Under the pieces are notes generated by a model. That model was not told where the DNA came from. It saw only the letters and a list, made by a program, of their open reading frames with translations, and searched no databases. 44,257 nt of DNA from DAOTTX01 sp034437515 (lineage in GTDB: Bacteria > Chloroflexota > Anaerolineae > Aggregatilineales > Phototrophicaceae), in NCBI GenBank assembly GCA_034437515.1, contig DAOTTX010000303.1, positions 1 to 44,257 of the forward strand, read 5' to 3'. The position numbers were made by a program, and so were the translations under genes. This document shows positions 1 to 8,047 of the stretch, piece after piece (the stretch's first letter is position 1; each line of letters opens with the position of its first letter).

Positions 1-73
1 AGCGGAATGTCGGAGCAAAGTAAAGGCGGTAATGGCGCGATTCGGACGAACCATTTGGGCGCGTATTGAGAGT

Positions 74-1435
74 TTACCATCTTTCTGCTTTGCCTTTTAT
101 CTGGAACAGCCCCAGTTCGTTGTCATCGACGTGCAGCATCGGGTAGACCGTTTCCGTCAGACCCTCGGTATCTACCGTGACCTGAACATCGGTGTTCAAG
201 CCGGGGGTGAGCAACGTCTGACCGATGACCGGACCGAAGCTGCCGTCCTGCTCGGCATGGATAACCAGCCAACCAGCATCACCGATGAGTGCCTGCGATA
301 CCGTTAGAGTCGTACCGTCTTCGCTGATGGTCACGCCATCATAGCTGATGAAGGGGGCGGCGTTCACCGGGAAGGTTACAACGTCTTCACCGACCGTTAC
401 CGGGCCGTCTGCACCTTCGACTTCGGGGAACTCATAGGTACCCGGTTCGTTGTCGTCAACATGCAGCATAGGCCACAGGATCGGTGTAATGTCGCCTTCA
501 AGCTCGACGGTGACATCGGTGTTGAGGCCAGCGGTGACTTGCGTAAAGCCAAGCACAGCGCCGAAGCCCTCAGCGTCACCAGCGTGGACGACCAGCCAGC
601 CGTCAGTTTCTGCCAGCACAGAATCGGCGGTGAAAGTCGCGCCCATCATGTCCATGCCGTCACCGTGAACGACGACCTGCGGTTGGGCGTCAATGCTAGG
701 GAAGGTATCGACACTGGTCACAGCGACCGCGCCGTTGATTGCAATCGGAGCATCTGCACCTTCGACACTACCAAATTCATACGTCCCCATTTCGCTGTCA
801 TCGATATGCAGCATTGGGTAGAGCGTATCAGTAATGCCATCGGGGTCGAGTGCGACGGCAACATCCGCCGTCGTTCCTGCTTCGATCAACGTTTGACCGA
901 TGACCGGGCCAAAACTACCGTCCTGCTCCGCGTGGACGACCAGCCAGCCGGGGCTATCCAGCGTGACGGAAGCTGTGGTGTAAGCGTCTTCTTCTAGGAA
1001 GCCATCATTGGCGTTTAGCACGGCGACGTTGAATGCCGGGGTTACAGGTGCTCCATCCACTAGCACGGGGCTATCCGCGCCTTCGACTTCGGGGAACTCA
1101 TACACACCCGCTTCGCCAGTATCGACGTGCAGCATGGCATAAAGTATTGAGGTCGCGGCGGCAGCGTCGATATCGACGATGACACCGGTGTTCTCACCGA
1201 CTGCCAGCAGCCTGTTGCCGATCACCGGGCCAGGTGCGCCGTCGGCATCCGCATGGATGACGATGAAGCCGGGTTCAGTGGCGACAACGCTATCAACTGT
1301 CACCGCGCCATCAACGACCACCTGGTCGGAGACGGTGACGCTGGGAGCCATCATATCATCTTGTGCGCTGACGCCAAATGCCAACAGCATCAATGCAGCA
1401 AGTAAAGAAGAAAATTTTATTAAACGGTTGCGCAT
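74..1435 (-). CDS. Secreted protein of four DUF7282-like repeats
   Basis: The 453-residue protein starts with a signal peptide (about 1-24, basic start, hydrophobic core, likely cleavage after GVSA). The rest is four repeats of roughly 100 residues. Each carries a GWLVVHA-type strand, a D-G-x-x-GPVIG-like turn, a TDV strand and a PMLHVDD-E-G-x-YEFPEVEGAD segment. This resembles DUF7282, a beta-rich domain of unknown function found in secreted archaeal and Chloroflexota proteins; the assignment is from memory of the pattern. The fourth repeat breaks off: after LHVDDNE the expected YEFPEVEGAD is replaced by a short basic tail (QIKGKAERW). A purine-rich site (AAAGGAC) precedes the ATG. It appears monocistronic. 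Likely extracellular or cell-wall located; no catalytic motif is seen. Confidence 0.8.
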   Translation of the reverse strand: MRNRLIKFSSLLAALMLLAFGVSAQDDMMAPSVTVSDQVVVDGAVTVDSVVATEPGFIVIHADADGAPGPVIGNRLLAVGENTGVIVDIDAAAATSILYAMLHVDTGEAGVYEFPEVEGADSPVLVDGAPVTPAFNVAVLNANDGFLEEDAYTTASVTLDSPGWLVVHAEQDGSFGPVIGQTLIEAGTTADVAVALDPDGITDTLYPMLHIDDSEMGTYEFGSVEGADAPIAINGAVAVTSVDTFPSIDAQPQVVVHGDGMDMMGATFTADSVLAETDGWLVVHAGDAEGFGAVLGFTQVTAGLNTDVTVELEGDITPILWPMLHVDDNEPGTYEFPEVEGADGPVTVGEDVVTFPVNAAPFISYDGVTISEDGTTLTVSQALIGDAGWLVIHAEQDGSFGPVIGQTLLTPGLNTDVQVTVDTEGLTETVYPMLHVDDNELGLFQIKGKAERW

Positions 1436-1681
1436 ATTACTTTGTCCTTTAATATCGTTTAGAAACTACAAAACGTTTTATGTGTTGCATTATCTATCAA
1501 CCTAACCAGTCAATTAAACCCTGTGATGATAATCGGTTTAGAGTCTTATGATAAATGTCCTCTCGATTTTACCCGTCCCGTCTATCCATGCTTGCTAGAG
1601 CCGCGATTCGCGACCCGCGCAGCAGCGACTCCAGCGTTATCTGGAATACGAACGGACAAACGAGTTTTCTTTGTGGTTGAC
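1436..1681. other. Intergenic region upstream of the repeat protein
   Basis: No credible gene is visible in these 246 bases. It must hold the promoter of the minus-strand repeat protein. A 10-bp palindrome AAAACGTTTT lies at 1470-1479, about 35 bases upstream of its start codon, and could be an operator. I could not settle on a -35/-10 pair. Confidence 0.4.
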
Positions 1682-2452
1682 TTAGCCTTCGAGCAAGCGA
1701 AGGTACTGCGGACTCTGGTTAGGGACACGCTCGACAATGCCGCGTGCTTCCAGGTCAAATTTTACCGTGTTGACGTACCAGCGTGCTGATTTGTCGAGCT
1801 TTTCCCCGGCATTTTGGTCGATTGCTTCGATGACCTCTTGCAGCGGGATCGGATCTCGCCCACGCAGCATGTCGATCATGGCTTTACGCACGAGTTCGTA
1901 ATTCTCCGCCGGGATTTCCGCGCCGGTTTTCCCGTCAGGGCGTTTTGTCGTGATAGTCTGGTCTGTTATGTCGATTTGGGGTGCAGCCGTTACCGGTTGG
2001 GCGTCATCGGTCGGGAGCGGTTGATACTGTGCGGCGGGTTGCTGCTGGCGATAAGCTGTTTCGACCAGCGTAAGCCAGACCATGCCCAGTGTGTAAGATG
2101 TCAAACCGGCGATTGTACCGTTGAGCAGCCAACCGGCGACAGGGATTTTATCCAGCGTTTGCGAGAGGATACTATGTCCAATCTTGGCAGCGACATAGCC
2201 ACCTACGCCACTGGCGAGCAGGAGCGCGGCATCATCACCGAATACGGCAAAAATCTGTTTTGTCGTAGGTGAATGCTCGAAGTAGACTGTATAAATTTCG
2301 TAAAGCATCCAGGCATCGGCGGCGGCGATGCTCAACTCGCGGGCGAAATCAAGTTTTGCCAGTGGCACCGCACCGGAAACCGTCGTGCCGAGTGTGTTCT
2401 GGATGATGCGTTTTGTTGCTTCGGTACGTTTGTGGTCAATTTGGGCAGACAT
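1682..2452 (-). CDS. Small membrane protein, DUF697-like, with C-terminal helical domain
   Basis: This 256-residue protein has no signal peptide. Residues about 15-65 form a helical segment, followed by two hydrophobic stretches (about 68-95, rich in Gly/Ala, and 100-130) that look like a membrane hairpin. The Gly/Ala-rich hairpin resembles DUF697/YcjF-type membrane domains often linked to GTPases, but similarity is only by eye and no GTPase is adjacent. A polar Pro/Gln/Thr linker (about 130-175) leads to a C-terminal domain (about 180-256) that could be a winged helix. The ATG is preceded by AGGGAAAATAG. It is divergent from rnhA, 65 bp away. Function unknown. Confidence 0.65.
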   Translation of the reverse strand: MSAQIDHKRTEATKRIIQNTLGTTVSGAVPLAKLDFARELSIAAADAWMLYEIYTVYFEHSPTTKQIFAVFGDDAALLLASGVGGYVAAKIGHSILSQTLDKIPVAGWLLNGTIAGLTSYTLGMVWLTLVETAYRQQQPAAQYQPLPTDDAQPVTAAPQIDITDQTITTKRPDGKTGAEIPAENYELVRKAMIDMLRGRDPIPLQEVIEAIDQNAGEKLDKSARWYVNTVKFDLEARGIVERVPNQSPQYLRLLEG

Positions 2453-2517
2453 CTATTTTCCCTGTATGATAGACAATCTAATTGATATTGTAACGCATCC
2501 CTCAAGGAGAAAATAGT

Positions 2518-2964
2518 TTGGCGCAACCACATATTGTCATTTATACCGACGGCGGCTGTCGTCCGAATCCCGGTCCCGGCGGCTGGGGCGTGCTGTTGAT
2601 CGCCAGTGAACGCACTAAAGAACTCAGCGGAGGCGAGCCTGATACGACCAACAATCGCATGGAGTTGACCGCCGCCATCGAAGCGTTGGAAGCCCTGCAC
2701 GAACCCTGTGAAGCCACCCTGCACACCGATAGTGAATATCTGAAAAAGGGTATTACGAGCTGGATGGAAAAGTGGCGCAAAAATGGCTGGCAAACCGCCA
2801 GTCGTAAGCCGGTAAAGAACCAGGATTTATGGCGGCGATTGTATGACGCCACACAACGCCATCAGATCACATGGAAATGGGTAAAAGGCCACGCAGGGAA
2901 TGAATATAATGAGCGCGTCGATCAATTAGCGACGGTAGCGCGTGAGAATTTATCCGTATCGTGA
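2518..2964 (+). CDS. rnhA: Ribonuclease HI
   Basis: Degrades the RNA strand of RNA-DNA hybrids (R-loops, Okazaki primers) in the cytoplasm. At 148 residues it matches the usual bacterial RNase HI length. The acidic catalytic set is complete: D11 in YTDGGC, E49 in NNRMEL, D71 in HTDS and D135 in ERVDQLA, with the assisting histidine at H125 in KGHAGN. The basic-protrusion region WMEKWRKNGWQ is present, so this is the E. coli-like type. The start is TTG: AAGGAGA lies 6-8 bases upstream and the first residues match the family. It is divergent from the DUF697-like gene and is followed by 154 bp before the next gene. Confidence 0.97.
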   Translation: MAQPHIVIYTDGGCRPNPGPGGWGVLLIASERTKELSGGEPDTTNNRMELTAAIEALEALHEPCEATLHTDSEYLKKGITSWMEKWRKNGWQTASRKPVKNQDLWRRLYDATQRHQITWKWVKGHAGNEYNERVDQLATVARENLSVS

Positions 2965-3118
2965 AGGAAGTGATAATCGCTTCGACCGGGTAGCTAGACA
3001 AAATGCGTGGGTTTTCCGGCATTTACACCCTCTACAGTCCGTAGCATATGTTGCATTTTCGATGTGTCATAGTAAACTTTGACATCTAAGTACACCAACG
3101 ATTCTACAGGAGTAGTGA

Positions 3119-5152
3119 ATGTCTAAAAAGAGCAACCAGAAATCAGGCTCCAGCAAGCGGGGGAGTGCCTCGCGGACGCGAGAGCGCCGTGCAGAACGCG
3201 AGGAACAGAAGAAACGCCAGCGTCAAATCACATATGTCGCAACGGCGGCGATTGTGGCTGTGATTGTGGTCGTAATCTTTATACTTGTGACCCGCCCGCA
3301 GGAAGCGCCAATTCCCAATGACGCGCTGACCCGTTACGAGGGCATCCCGACGACGACGACCGAAGAAGGGTTCCCGCGTTTAGGGCGAACGGATGCCCCG
3401 GTGCGTGTGGTCGAGTATTCGAGTTTTTCCTGCCCGGCGTGCCGTACCTTCCACGAAAATCGTTTCGATGACGTCATCGACCGGATCGAAGCCGGTGAAA
3501 TTTCACTGACGTTCGTCCCGCTACAGAACGGAACGGTGCCGAATGCGGCAGGCGCGACCGAAGCCGCGTTATGTGCGGGCGAACAGGATACGTTCTGGCC
3601 TTTCTATGATGCACTGTTCGATTGGCAGGGACGTTACGGTAATCAAGCGTTCACCCAGCAGCGGATTGACACCGGCGTCGAGAACTTTGAGCTTGACCAG
3701 GGCGAATTCAGTAGCTGCCGGGACGGGTCGCTCGGTGAAGATGTTTTGAATGCCGCTGTCGGCAATGCAAACGCGAACGGTATTTCAGCGACGCCCAGCT
3801 TTACCGTGCAAGGACGTGCCGTCAGTACCAGCGATCTATTCTCGACGATTGATAGCACGCTGGAAAACTACATTGCGACGACAGGCATCCAACCGGTGCC
3901 GCTAGACACCGGAGAAGCAGAAGCGTCAGAGGAAACCGAGGCGACGGAGCCGGTCGAGGTCACCGAAGAAGCGACGGAAGCGGTTGAGGCGACGGAAGAA
4001 GCCGAAGTGACCGAGGAAGCAACGGAAGCCGTTGAAGCCACCGAAGAAGCGACGGAAGCCGTTGAAGCGACAGAAGAAACCGAAGTGACCGAGGAAGCGA
4101 CAGAAGCGACGGAAGAAGCCGAGACAACAGAGGAAATAGATGCCGGTGCGGCAGTCGTTGAGGAAGTGACGGAAGCGGTTGAGGCGACGGCAGAAGTCGA
4201 AGTGACCGAGGAAGCAACGGAAGCCGTTGAAGCAGGCACAGCGGTCGAGATGACGGAAGCTGCTGAGGCAACCGAGGAAGTCGAGGCGACAGAGGAAGTA
4301 GACGCCGGTGCAGCAGTCGTTGAGGAAGCAACAGAAGCCGTTGAGATGACGGAAGAAGCCGAAGCCACCGAAGAAGCGACGGAAGCGGTTGAGGCGACGG
4401 AAGAAGCCGAAGCCACCGAAGAAGCAACAGAAGCCGTTGAGATGACGGAAGAAGTCGAGGCGACAGAGCCGGTCGAGGTCACGGCAGAAGCGACAGAAGC
4501 GGTCGAAATGACGGAATCAGAGGATGACTTTCTGGCACGGTTAGCAGAGCTACAACAGGATGAAAACGAAGACGGTATCCCCGTGCTGGGTGATCCTGAT
4601 GCGGAAAATGCACTAACCCTGGTAATGGTGGTCGGTTCCGAGTTGAACGCGGAATTCTATGAAATGGCACGCGACGATCTGCTGACGGCGGTCGAATCTG
4701 ATGACTTCTCACTCACGGCGTTACTGCTGCAACCAGGAGTCGATGAGGAAAGTGAACAGGATGCCGTCGCTGCGGTACGTTCTCTGGTATGCGCCGGTCA
4801 GCAGGGGCAGTACTACGCCTACTATGACGGCTTGCAGACCATACTGTTAGAAAGTGACTCGGTAGAGAATGTGTACACAGATGAGACGCTGCTCGAACTG
4901 GCGGAATCGCTCGAACTTGATATGGAAGTCTACGAGGAATGCCTGGGTAGTGATCTACGTGAGACGCTGCTGCAAATCAACGATGCTGCCTCTGATCTCG
5001 GTGTGAGTAGTGCGCCGGCGATCTTCCTCGGCACTGAAGAAATCCCGATTGTGGGTGAAGATGGTGAACTTGTCACCGATGCGCTCGTGGATGTGTTGAA
5101 TGGGGAACCGATCCCCGAAGCTACACCGGCGGCTGAGGCCACGGAAGAATAA
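3119..5152 (+). CDS. Membrane-anchored DsbA-like protein with two thioredoxin-type modules and a Glu/Thr-rich repeat linker
   Basis: Residues 1-36 are Lys/Arg-rich and cytoplasmic, and one membrane helix follows (about 38-58). A DsbA/thioredoxin_4 domain spans about 85-245, with active-site C105-P-A-C108 and a cis-proline loop (SATPSF); it should make or break disulfides outside the membrane. Residues about 264-467 are an acidic array of TEA/VEATEEA units. A second DsbA-like domain (about 470-660) keeps the helical insert and an APAIF cis-Pro-like loop, but has VGSELN where CxxC is expected, so it looks redox-inactive. AGGAG lies 7 bases before the ATG. Full length is about three times an ordinary DsbA. 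The first domain is confident; the second is from pattern similarity. Confidence 0.85.
   Translation: MSKKSNQKSGSSKRGSASRTRERRAEREEQKKRQRQITYVATAAIVAVIVVVIFILVTRPQEAPIPNDALTRYEGIPTTTTEEGFPRLGRTDAPVRVVEYSSFSCPACRTFHENRFDDVIDRIEAGEISLTFVPLQNGTVPNAAGATEAALCAGEQDTFWPFYDALFDWQGRYGNQAFTQQRIDTGVENFELDQGEFSSCRDGSLGEDVLNAAVGNANANGISATPSFTVQGRAVSTSDLFSTIDSTLENYIATTGIQPVPLDTGEAEASEETEATEPVEVTEEATEAVEATEEAEVTEEATEAVEATEEATEAVEATEETEVTEEATEATEEAETTEEIDAGAAVVEEVTEAVEATAEVEVTEEATEAVEAGTAVEMTEAAEATEEVEATEEVDAGAAVVEEATEAVEMTEEAEATEEATEAVEATEEAEATEEATEAVEMTEEVEATEPVEVTAEATEAVEMTESEDDFLARLAELQQDENEDGIPVLGDPDAENALTLVMVVGSELNAEFYEMARDDLLTAVESDDFSLTALLLQPGVDEESEQDAVAAVRSLVCAGQQGQYYAYYDGLQTILLESDSVENVYTDETLLELAESLELDMEVYEECLGSDLRETLLQINDAASDLGVSSAPAIFLGTEEIPIVGEDGELVTDALVDVLNGEPIPEATPAAEATEE
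3911..4517 (+). repeat. Low-complexity coding repeat (Glu/Ala/Thr/Val)
   Basis: The DNA is an imperfect array of units like GAAGCGACGGAAGCGGTTGAG coding for EATEAVE and variants. Two longer blocks (DAGAAVVEE plus flanks) recur near 4139 and 4301, which points to past internal duplications. It separates the two DsbA-like domains and is probably an extended, negatively charged spacer. It also generates long antisense open frames that are not genes. Confidence 0.85.
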
Positions 5153-5181
5153 CGCGGCGGCACACTGATAATGGAAACGTG

Positions 5182-5211
5182 GCGGGACATCCACATGATT
5201 GGATGTCCCGC
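5182..5211. terminator. Bidirectional hairpin between convergent genes
   Basis: A perfect 12-bp stem (5182-5193 with 5200-5211, GCGGGACATCCA and its complement) closes a 6-base loop. It lies between the stop of the DsbA-like gene and the stop of the minus-strand HIT gene. On the plus strand it is followed by TTTGAGTTT, on the minus side by a poor T run, so it probably terminates transcription from both sides, better from the plus side. Confidence 0.75.
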
Positions 5212-5218
5212 TTTGAGT

Positions 5219-5563
5219 TTACCGGGGGAGCATCGGGCCGAGGCCGCGACCACCGACCAGATGCATATGTAGGTGATAGACTTCTTGCCCGCCGTCGTCA
5301 CCACAGTTGACGATCAACCGGTAACCGCTTTCGGCAATGCCCTCTTCTTTGGCGATCCGCTTTGCGGTGAGGAACAACTTACCGAGCAAGGCGGCGTCCT
5401 CGTCTTCGGCATCGTTGACCGTCGGGATCTCCTTTTTCGGGATAATCAAAACGTGTGTTGGTGCTTTGGGGCTGATGTCTCTAAAGGCGAGGACGTCATC
5501 GTCCTCATAGACCACATCAGCGTCAATTTCTTTATTGATGATCTTCGTGAAAATTGTACTCAT
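5219..5563 (-). CDS. HIT family nucleotide-binding hydrolase (HinT type)
   Basis: A 114-residue cytoplasmic protein of the histidine triad family, which hydrolyses nucleoside phosphoramidates such as AMP-lysine. The HxHxH signature is at the C-terminus (YHLHMHLVGGR), and the N-terminal TIFTKIINKEI...VVYEDDDVLAFRDI segment is typical of HinT. Length matches the family. AGGAGG sits just upstream of the ATG. It starts 11 bp after the end of the enoyl-CoA hydratase gene, so it is probably the last gene of that minus-strand operon. True substrate unknown. Confidence 0.93.
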   Translation of the reverse strand: MSTIFTKIINKEIDADVVYEDDDVLAFRDISPKAPTHVLIIPKKEIPTVNDAEDEDAALLGKLFLTAKRIAKEEGIAESGYRLIVNCGDDGGQEVYHLHMHLVGGRGLGPMLPR

Positions 5564-5574
5564 TTTGCCTCCTG

Positions 5575-6363
5575 TTATTCGCCTTTGAAAACGGGCGGGC
5601 GTTTTTCTACAAATGCTGACACACCCTCTTTGAAGTCATGAGTCTGGAAAGAAACACCCTGCAACTGTGCCTCATATTCGAGCGATTCCGCAAGTGACCG
5701 TTCGTAGGCTTTGTAGATGGCGCGTTTGGTCATACCGATGGCTTTGGTCGGCATTGATGCGAGCTTCGCGGCGATTCTGTGTGCTTCAGGCATCAGTTCA
5801 TCAGGCGCGACCACCTTGCTAACAAGGCCAAGTTCGAGCGCGGTCTGTGCATTGACCCGGTTTTTGGCATCGGCGAACATCGCCAGTTCGAGCGCCTTCG
5901 CCGGGCCGACGATCTGCTGTAGCAGGTAGGTGCCGCCGCCATCTGGTACGAGGCCGATATTGACGAACGCGGCGAAGACAAAGCTGGCGTTCTCCGACGC
6001 GATGCGATAATCGGCGGCGAGCGGTACGCTGCTCCCCGCACCGGCGGCGACACCGTTCAACGCGCAGATGATCGGCTTTTCGACACGGCGCATGGTGTTC
6101 GCCAGTGTGTTGAGGCCGCTGCGCAACGTCGCGGTGATGTCCACATCGAGGTTGGCGTTCAGTTCGACCAGATCGGCACCACTGCTAAAGCCTCTGCCGT
6201 TCCCCGTGAGGATGATAGCGCGTGCCTCTTTGCCAGCGGTTTTCATCGCCTTGATGAGTTCCTGAATGGTGCCGATGCTGAGTGAATTATAGGTTTCCGG
6301 TCGATTGATCGTAATCGTGGCGACCTCGTCGGTGCAGTCATAAAGGATGTGTTCGTAAGACAA
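5575..6363 (-). CDS. Enoyl-CoA hydratase/isomerase family protein
   Basis: A 262-residue crotonase-fold protein. Family marks are ITINRPETYNSL near the N-terminus, SSGADL (CoA site), an oxyanion-hole loop in NGVAAGAGSSVPLAADYRIAS, and GLVPDGGGTYLL. The last motif has D-G where typical hydratases have a catalytic glutamate, a pattern seen in PaaG/PaaB-like isomerases, so the reaction could be isomerisation rather than hydration. The start is TTG, supported by GGGAG 7 bases upstream. It lies 18 bp downstream of the esterase gene and next to FabG-type and HIT genes, so it likely belongs to a fatty-acid or aromatic acyl-CoA degradation operon. Exact substrate unknown. Confidence 0.9.
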   Translation of the reverse strand: MSYEHILYDCTDEVATITINRPETYNSLSIGTIQELIKAMKTAGKEARAIILTGNGRGFSSGADLVELNANLDVDITATLRSGLNTLANTMRRVEKPIICALNGVAAGAGSSVPLAADYRIASENASFVFAAFVNIGLVPDGGGTYLLQQIVGPAKALELAMFADAKNRVNAQTALELGLVSKVVAPDELMPEAHRIAAKLASMPTKAIGMTKRAIYKAYERSLAESLEYEAQLQGVSFQTHDFKEGVSAFVEKRPPVFKGE

Positions 6364-6381
6364 TTTTTACTCCCTGTATAT

Positions 6382-7269
6382 TTAGAGTTCTCTTTTCAGA
6401 TGATACCGCAAAAACAGCCCGATGCGATCAATTGCGTGCTGTGATTCCGGTAGTAGAGGGGCGAAGATCGGAAAGACATGGATCATGTCATACCAGACGT
6501 CCAACGTGATGTTGACTCCAGCGGCACGGGCTTTTTCCGCGAGGCGAAGGCTATCACTCAGCAGAATTTCACGACCGCCGACCATTATCAGCAACGGCGG
6601 CACGCCATCGAACGTGCCGAACAACGGCGAGATCAAAGGTGATTGTGGGTTCGCGCTGTTCAGATACATTTCTGCGGCAACCGCGACCATTTTCTCGCTC
6701 AGCCAGGGGTCAGCCTCGGCTCTGGTAATGTAGCTTTCACCGCTGAGTGTGAGATCAACCCAGGGCGAGAGCAGCAGCGCGGCACGCGGTTGTGGTATCC
6801 GGGCGATGTTGAGCGCGTGCATCAGCGCGAGTGAGAGGCCACCCCCGGCGGAATCACCCATGATGAACAGGGGCAGGTCATCATCTTCACGCAGCCATGT
6901 GTAAGCTGCCTGTGCATCTTCTACCGCCGTTGGAAATGGTTCTTCCGGTGCGAGGCGATAATCTAAGGCGAGTATCCGAGCATTGCACGCAGCAGATAGG
7001 CGCGAGGTGAATGATCGGTAATTGGCTGCCGCCCCGCTGATGTACGCGCCGCCGTGTAAAAACAAGATCGTACACGAGGGGGTAACATCAGGCGCGACCA
7101 CCCACTCCGCCGGGATGCCGCGAACGCTTACGCGCTCAATGCGGGTGTCAGCGAGCGGCGGGAAGTGCGCGGCACGGTCTGTGCTGAGGGCGCGGATGGC
7201 TTCAATTGTGCTGTCGGCTGGTGCGGTGTGGATCAGATCGATGATTCGTTGCAGATTTTCGTTTGTCAC
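6382..7269 (-). CDS. Alpha/beta hydrolase, hormone-sensitive-lipase (esterase) family
   Basis: A 295-residue cytoplasmic esterase-like protein without a signal peptide. It has the HSL oxyanion motif HGGA (72-75), the nucleophile elbow GDSAGG (Ser140), an acid candidate at Asp239 in GGREILLSDS and the catalytic His264 in DMIHVF. These define the bacterial HSL/carboxylesterase type acting on short-chain esters. The start is GTG and overlaps the TGA of the upstream reductase gene (shared GTGA, 7266-7269), which implies translational coupling. Substrate unknown; it may release acyl groups handled by the neighbouring acyl-CoA enzymes. Confidence 0.92.
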   Translation of the reverse strand: MTNENLQRIIDLIHTAPADSTIEAIRALSTDRAAHFPPLADTRIERVSVRGIPAEWVVAPDVTPSCTILFLHGGAYISGAAANYRSFTSRLSAACNARILALDYRLAPEEPFPTAVEDAQAAYTWLREDDDLPLFIMGDSAGGGLSLALMHALNIARIPQPRAALLLSPWVDLTLSGESYITRAEADPWLSEKMVAVAAEMYLNSANPQSPLISPLFGTFDGVPPLLIMVGGREILLSDSLRLAEKARAAGVNITLDVWYDMIHVFPIFAPLLPESQHAIDRIGLFLRYHLKREL

Positions 7270-8012
7270 ATCGCCATACCACCATCAACGTTGAGCACCT
7301 GCCCGGTGATGTACGCGGCATCGTCCGAGGCGAGAAAGGCGACGGATTTCGCCACATCTTCGATTTCGCCCCAGCGCCCTAATGGGATAAAGTCATTGAG
7401 TTGTTTAGTCAGGTTTTCATCGAGGTTCTTGGTCAGGTCGGTGAGTACGAAGCCCGGCGCGACCGCGTTCACGGTGATTCCCCGGCTGGCGACCTCCCGT
7501 GCGAGCGACTTGGTCAGGCCGATTAACCCGGCTTTGCTGGCGCTATAGTTGGTCTGCCCGGATTGCCCCATGATGCCGCTGACGCTGGTAATGTTGATGA
7601 TGCGCCCGTAACGCTTGCGCATCATGCTGCGCACGGCGGCCTTACTGCATAACCACGCACTACGTAAGTTATTCTGGATGACAGTATCAAAGTCCTCCGG
7701 CTTCATCATCATGATGACGTTGTCGCGGGTCGTCCCGGCATTGTTGACCAGAATATCGATTTTGCCGTAGGTATCAATTGCCGCTTTGACCAGTGCGGTA
7801 GCTTGTTCTGCGTCACCGACGTCGGCCTGGAACGCGGTCGCGGTGCCCCCCGCTGCAATGATCGAGTCTACGACCTGTCCGGCGGCCTCTGCGCTACTGT
7901 TGTAGTTCACCAGGACGGATGCCCCATGTTTGGCGAGTTCCAGGGCGATACCCCGTCCGATACCGCGACTAGCGCCGGTAACGACGGCGACTCGTTCGGT
8001 AAAATCTGGCAT
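7266..8012 (-). CDS. fabG: 3-oxoacyl-ACP reductase (FabG-type SDR)
   Basis: A 248-residue classical short-chain dehydrogenase. Cofactor motif TGASRGIG is at 12-19, NNAG at 90-93, and the catalytic tetrad is about N114/N115, S143, Y156 and K160 (YSASK). The PG-x-V-x-TDL loop and the C-terminal ITGQVLNVDGGM are typical of FabG, which reduces 3-oxoacyl-ACP with NADPH in fatty-acid elongation. The reading frame extends 17 codons further upstream, but AAGGAAC lies just before the ATG at 8012 and family alignment starts there. It is translationally coupled to the esterase gene. It may be a specialised paralogue rather than the housekeeping FabG, because no acpP/fabF is adjacent. Confidence 0.9.
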   Translation of the reverse strand: MPDFTERVAVVTGASRGIGRGIALELAKHGASVLVNYNSSAEAAGQVVDSIIAAGGTATAFQADVGDAEQATALVKAAIDTYGKIDILVNNAGTTRDNVIMMMKPEDFDTVIQNNLRSAWLCSKAAVRSMMRKRYGRIINITSVSGIMGQSGQTNYSASKAGLIGLTKSLAREVASRGITVNAVAPGFVLTDLTKNLDENLTKQLNDFIPLGRWGEIEDVAKSVAFLASDDAAYITGQVLNVDGGMAM

Positions 8013-8047
8013 ATAAAGTTCCTTTCTCTGCCCAAAATAACAAGTTA

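Noticed and set aside
3868..4482. Long antisense open frames rich in Ser/Val/Ala opposite the DsbA linker
   Set aside because: They are mirror images of the Glu/Thr/Ala repeat on the other strand. No start context, no family pattern.
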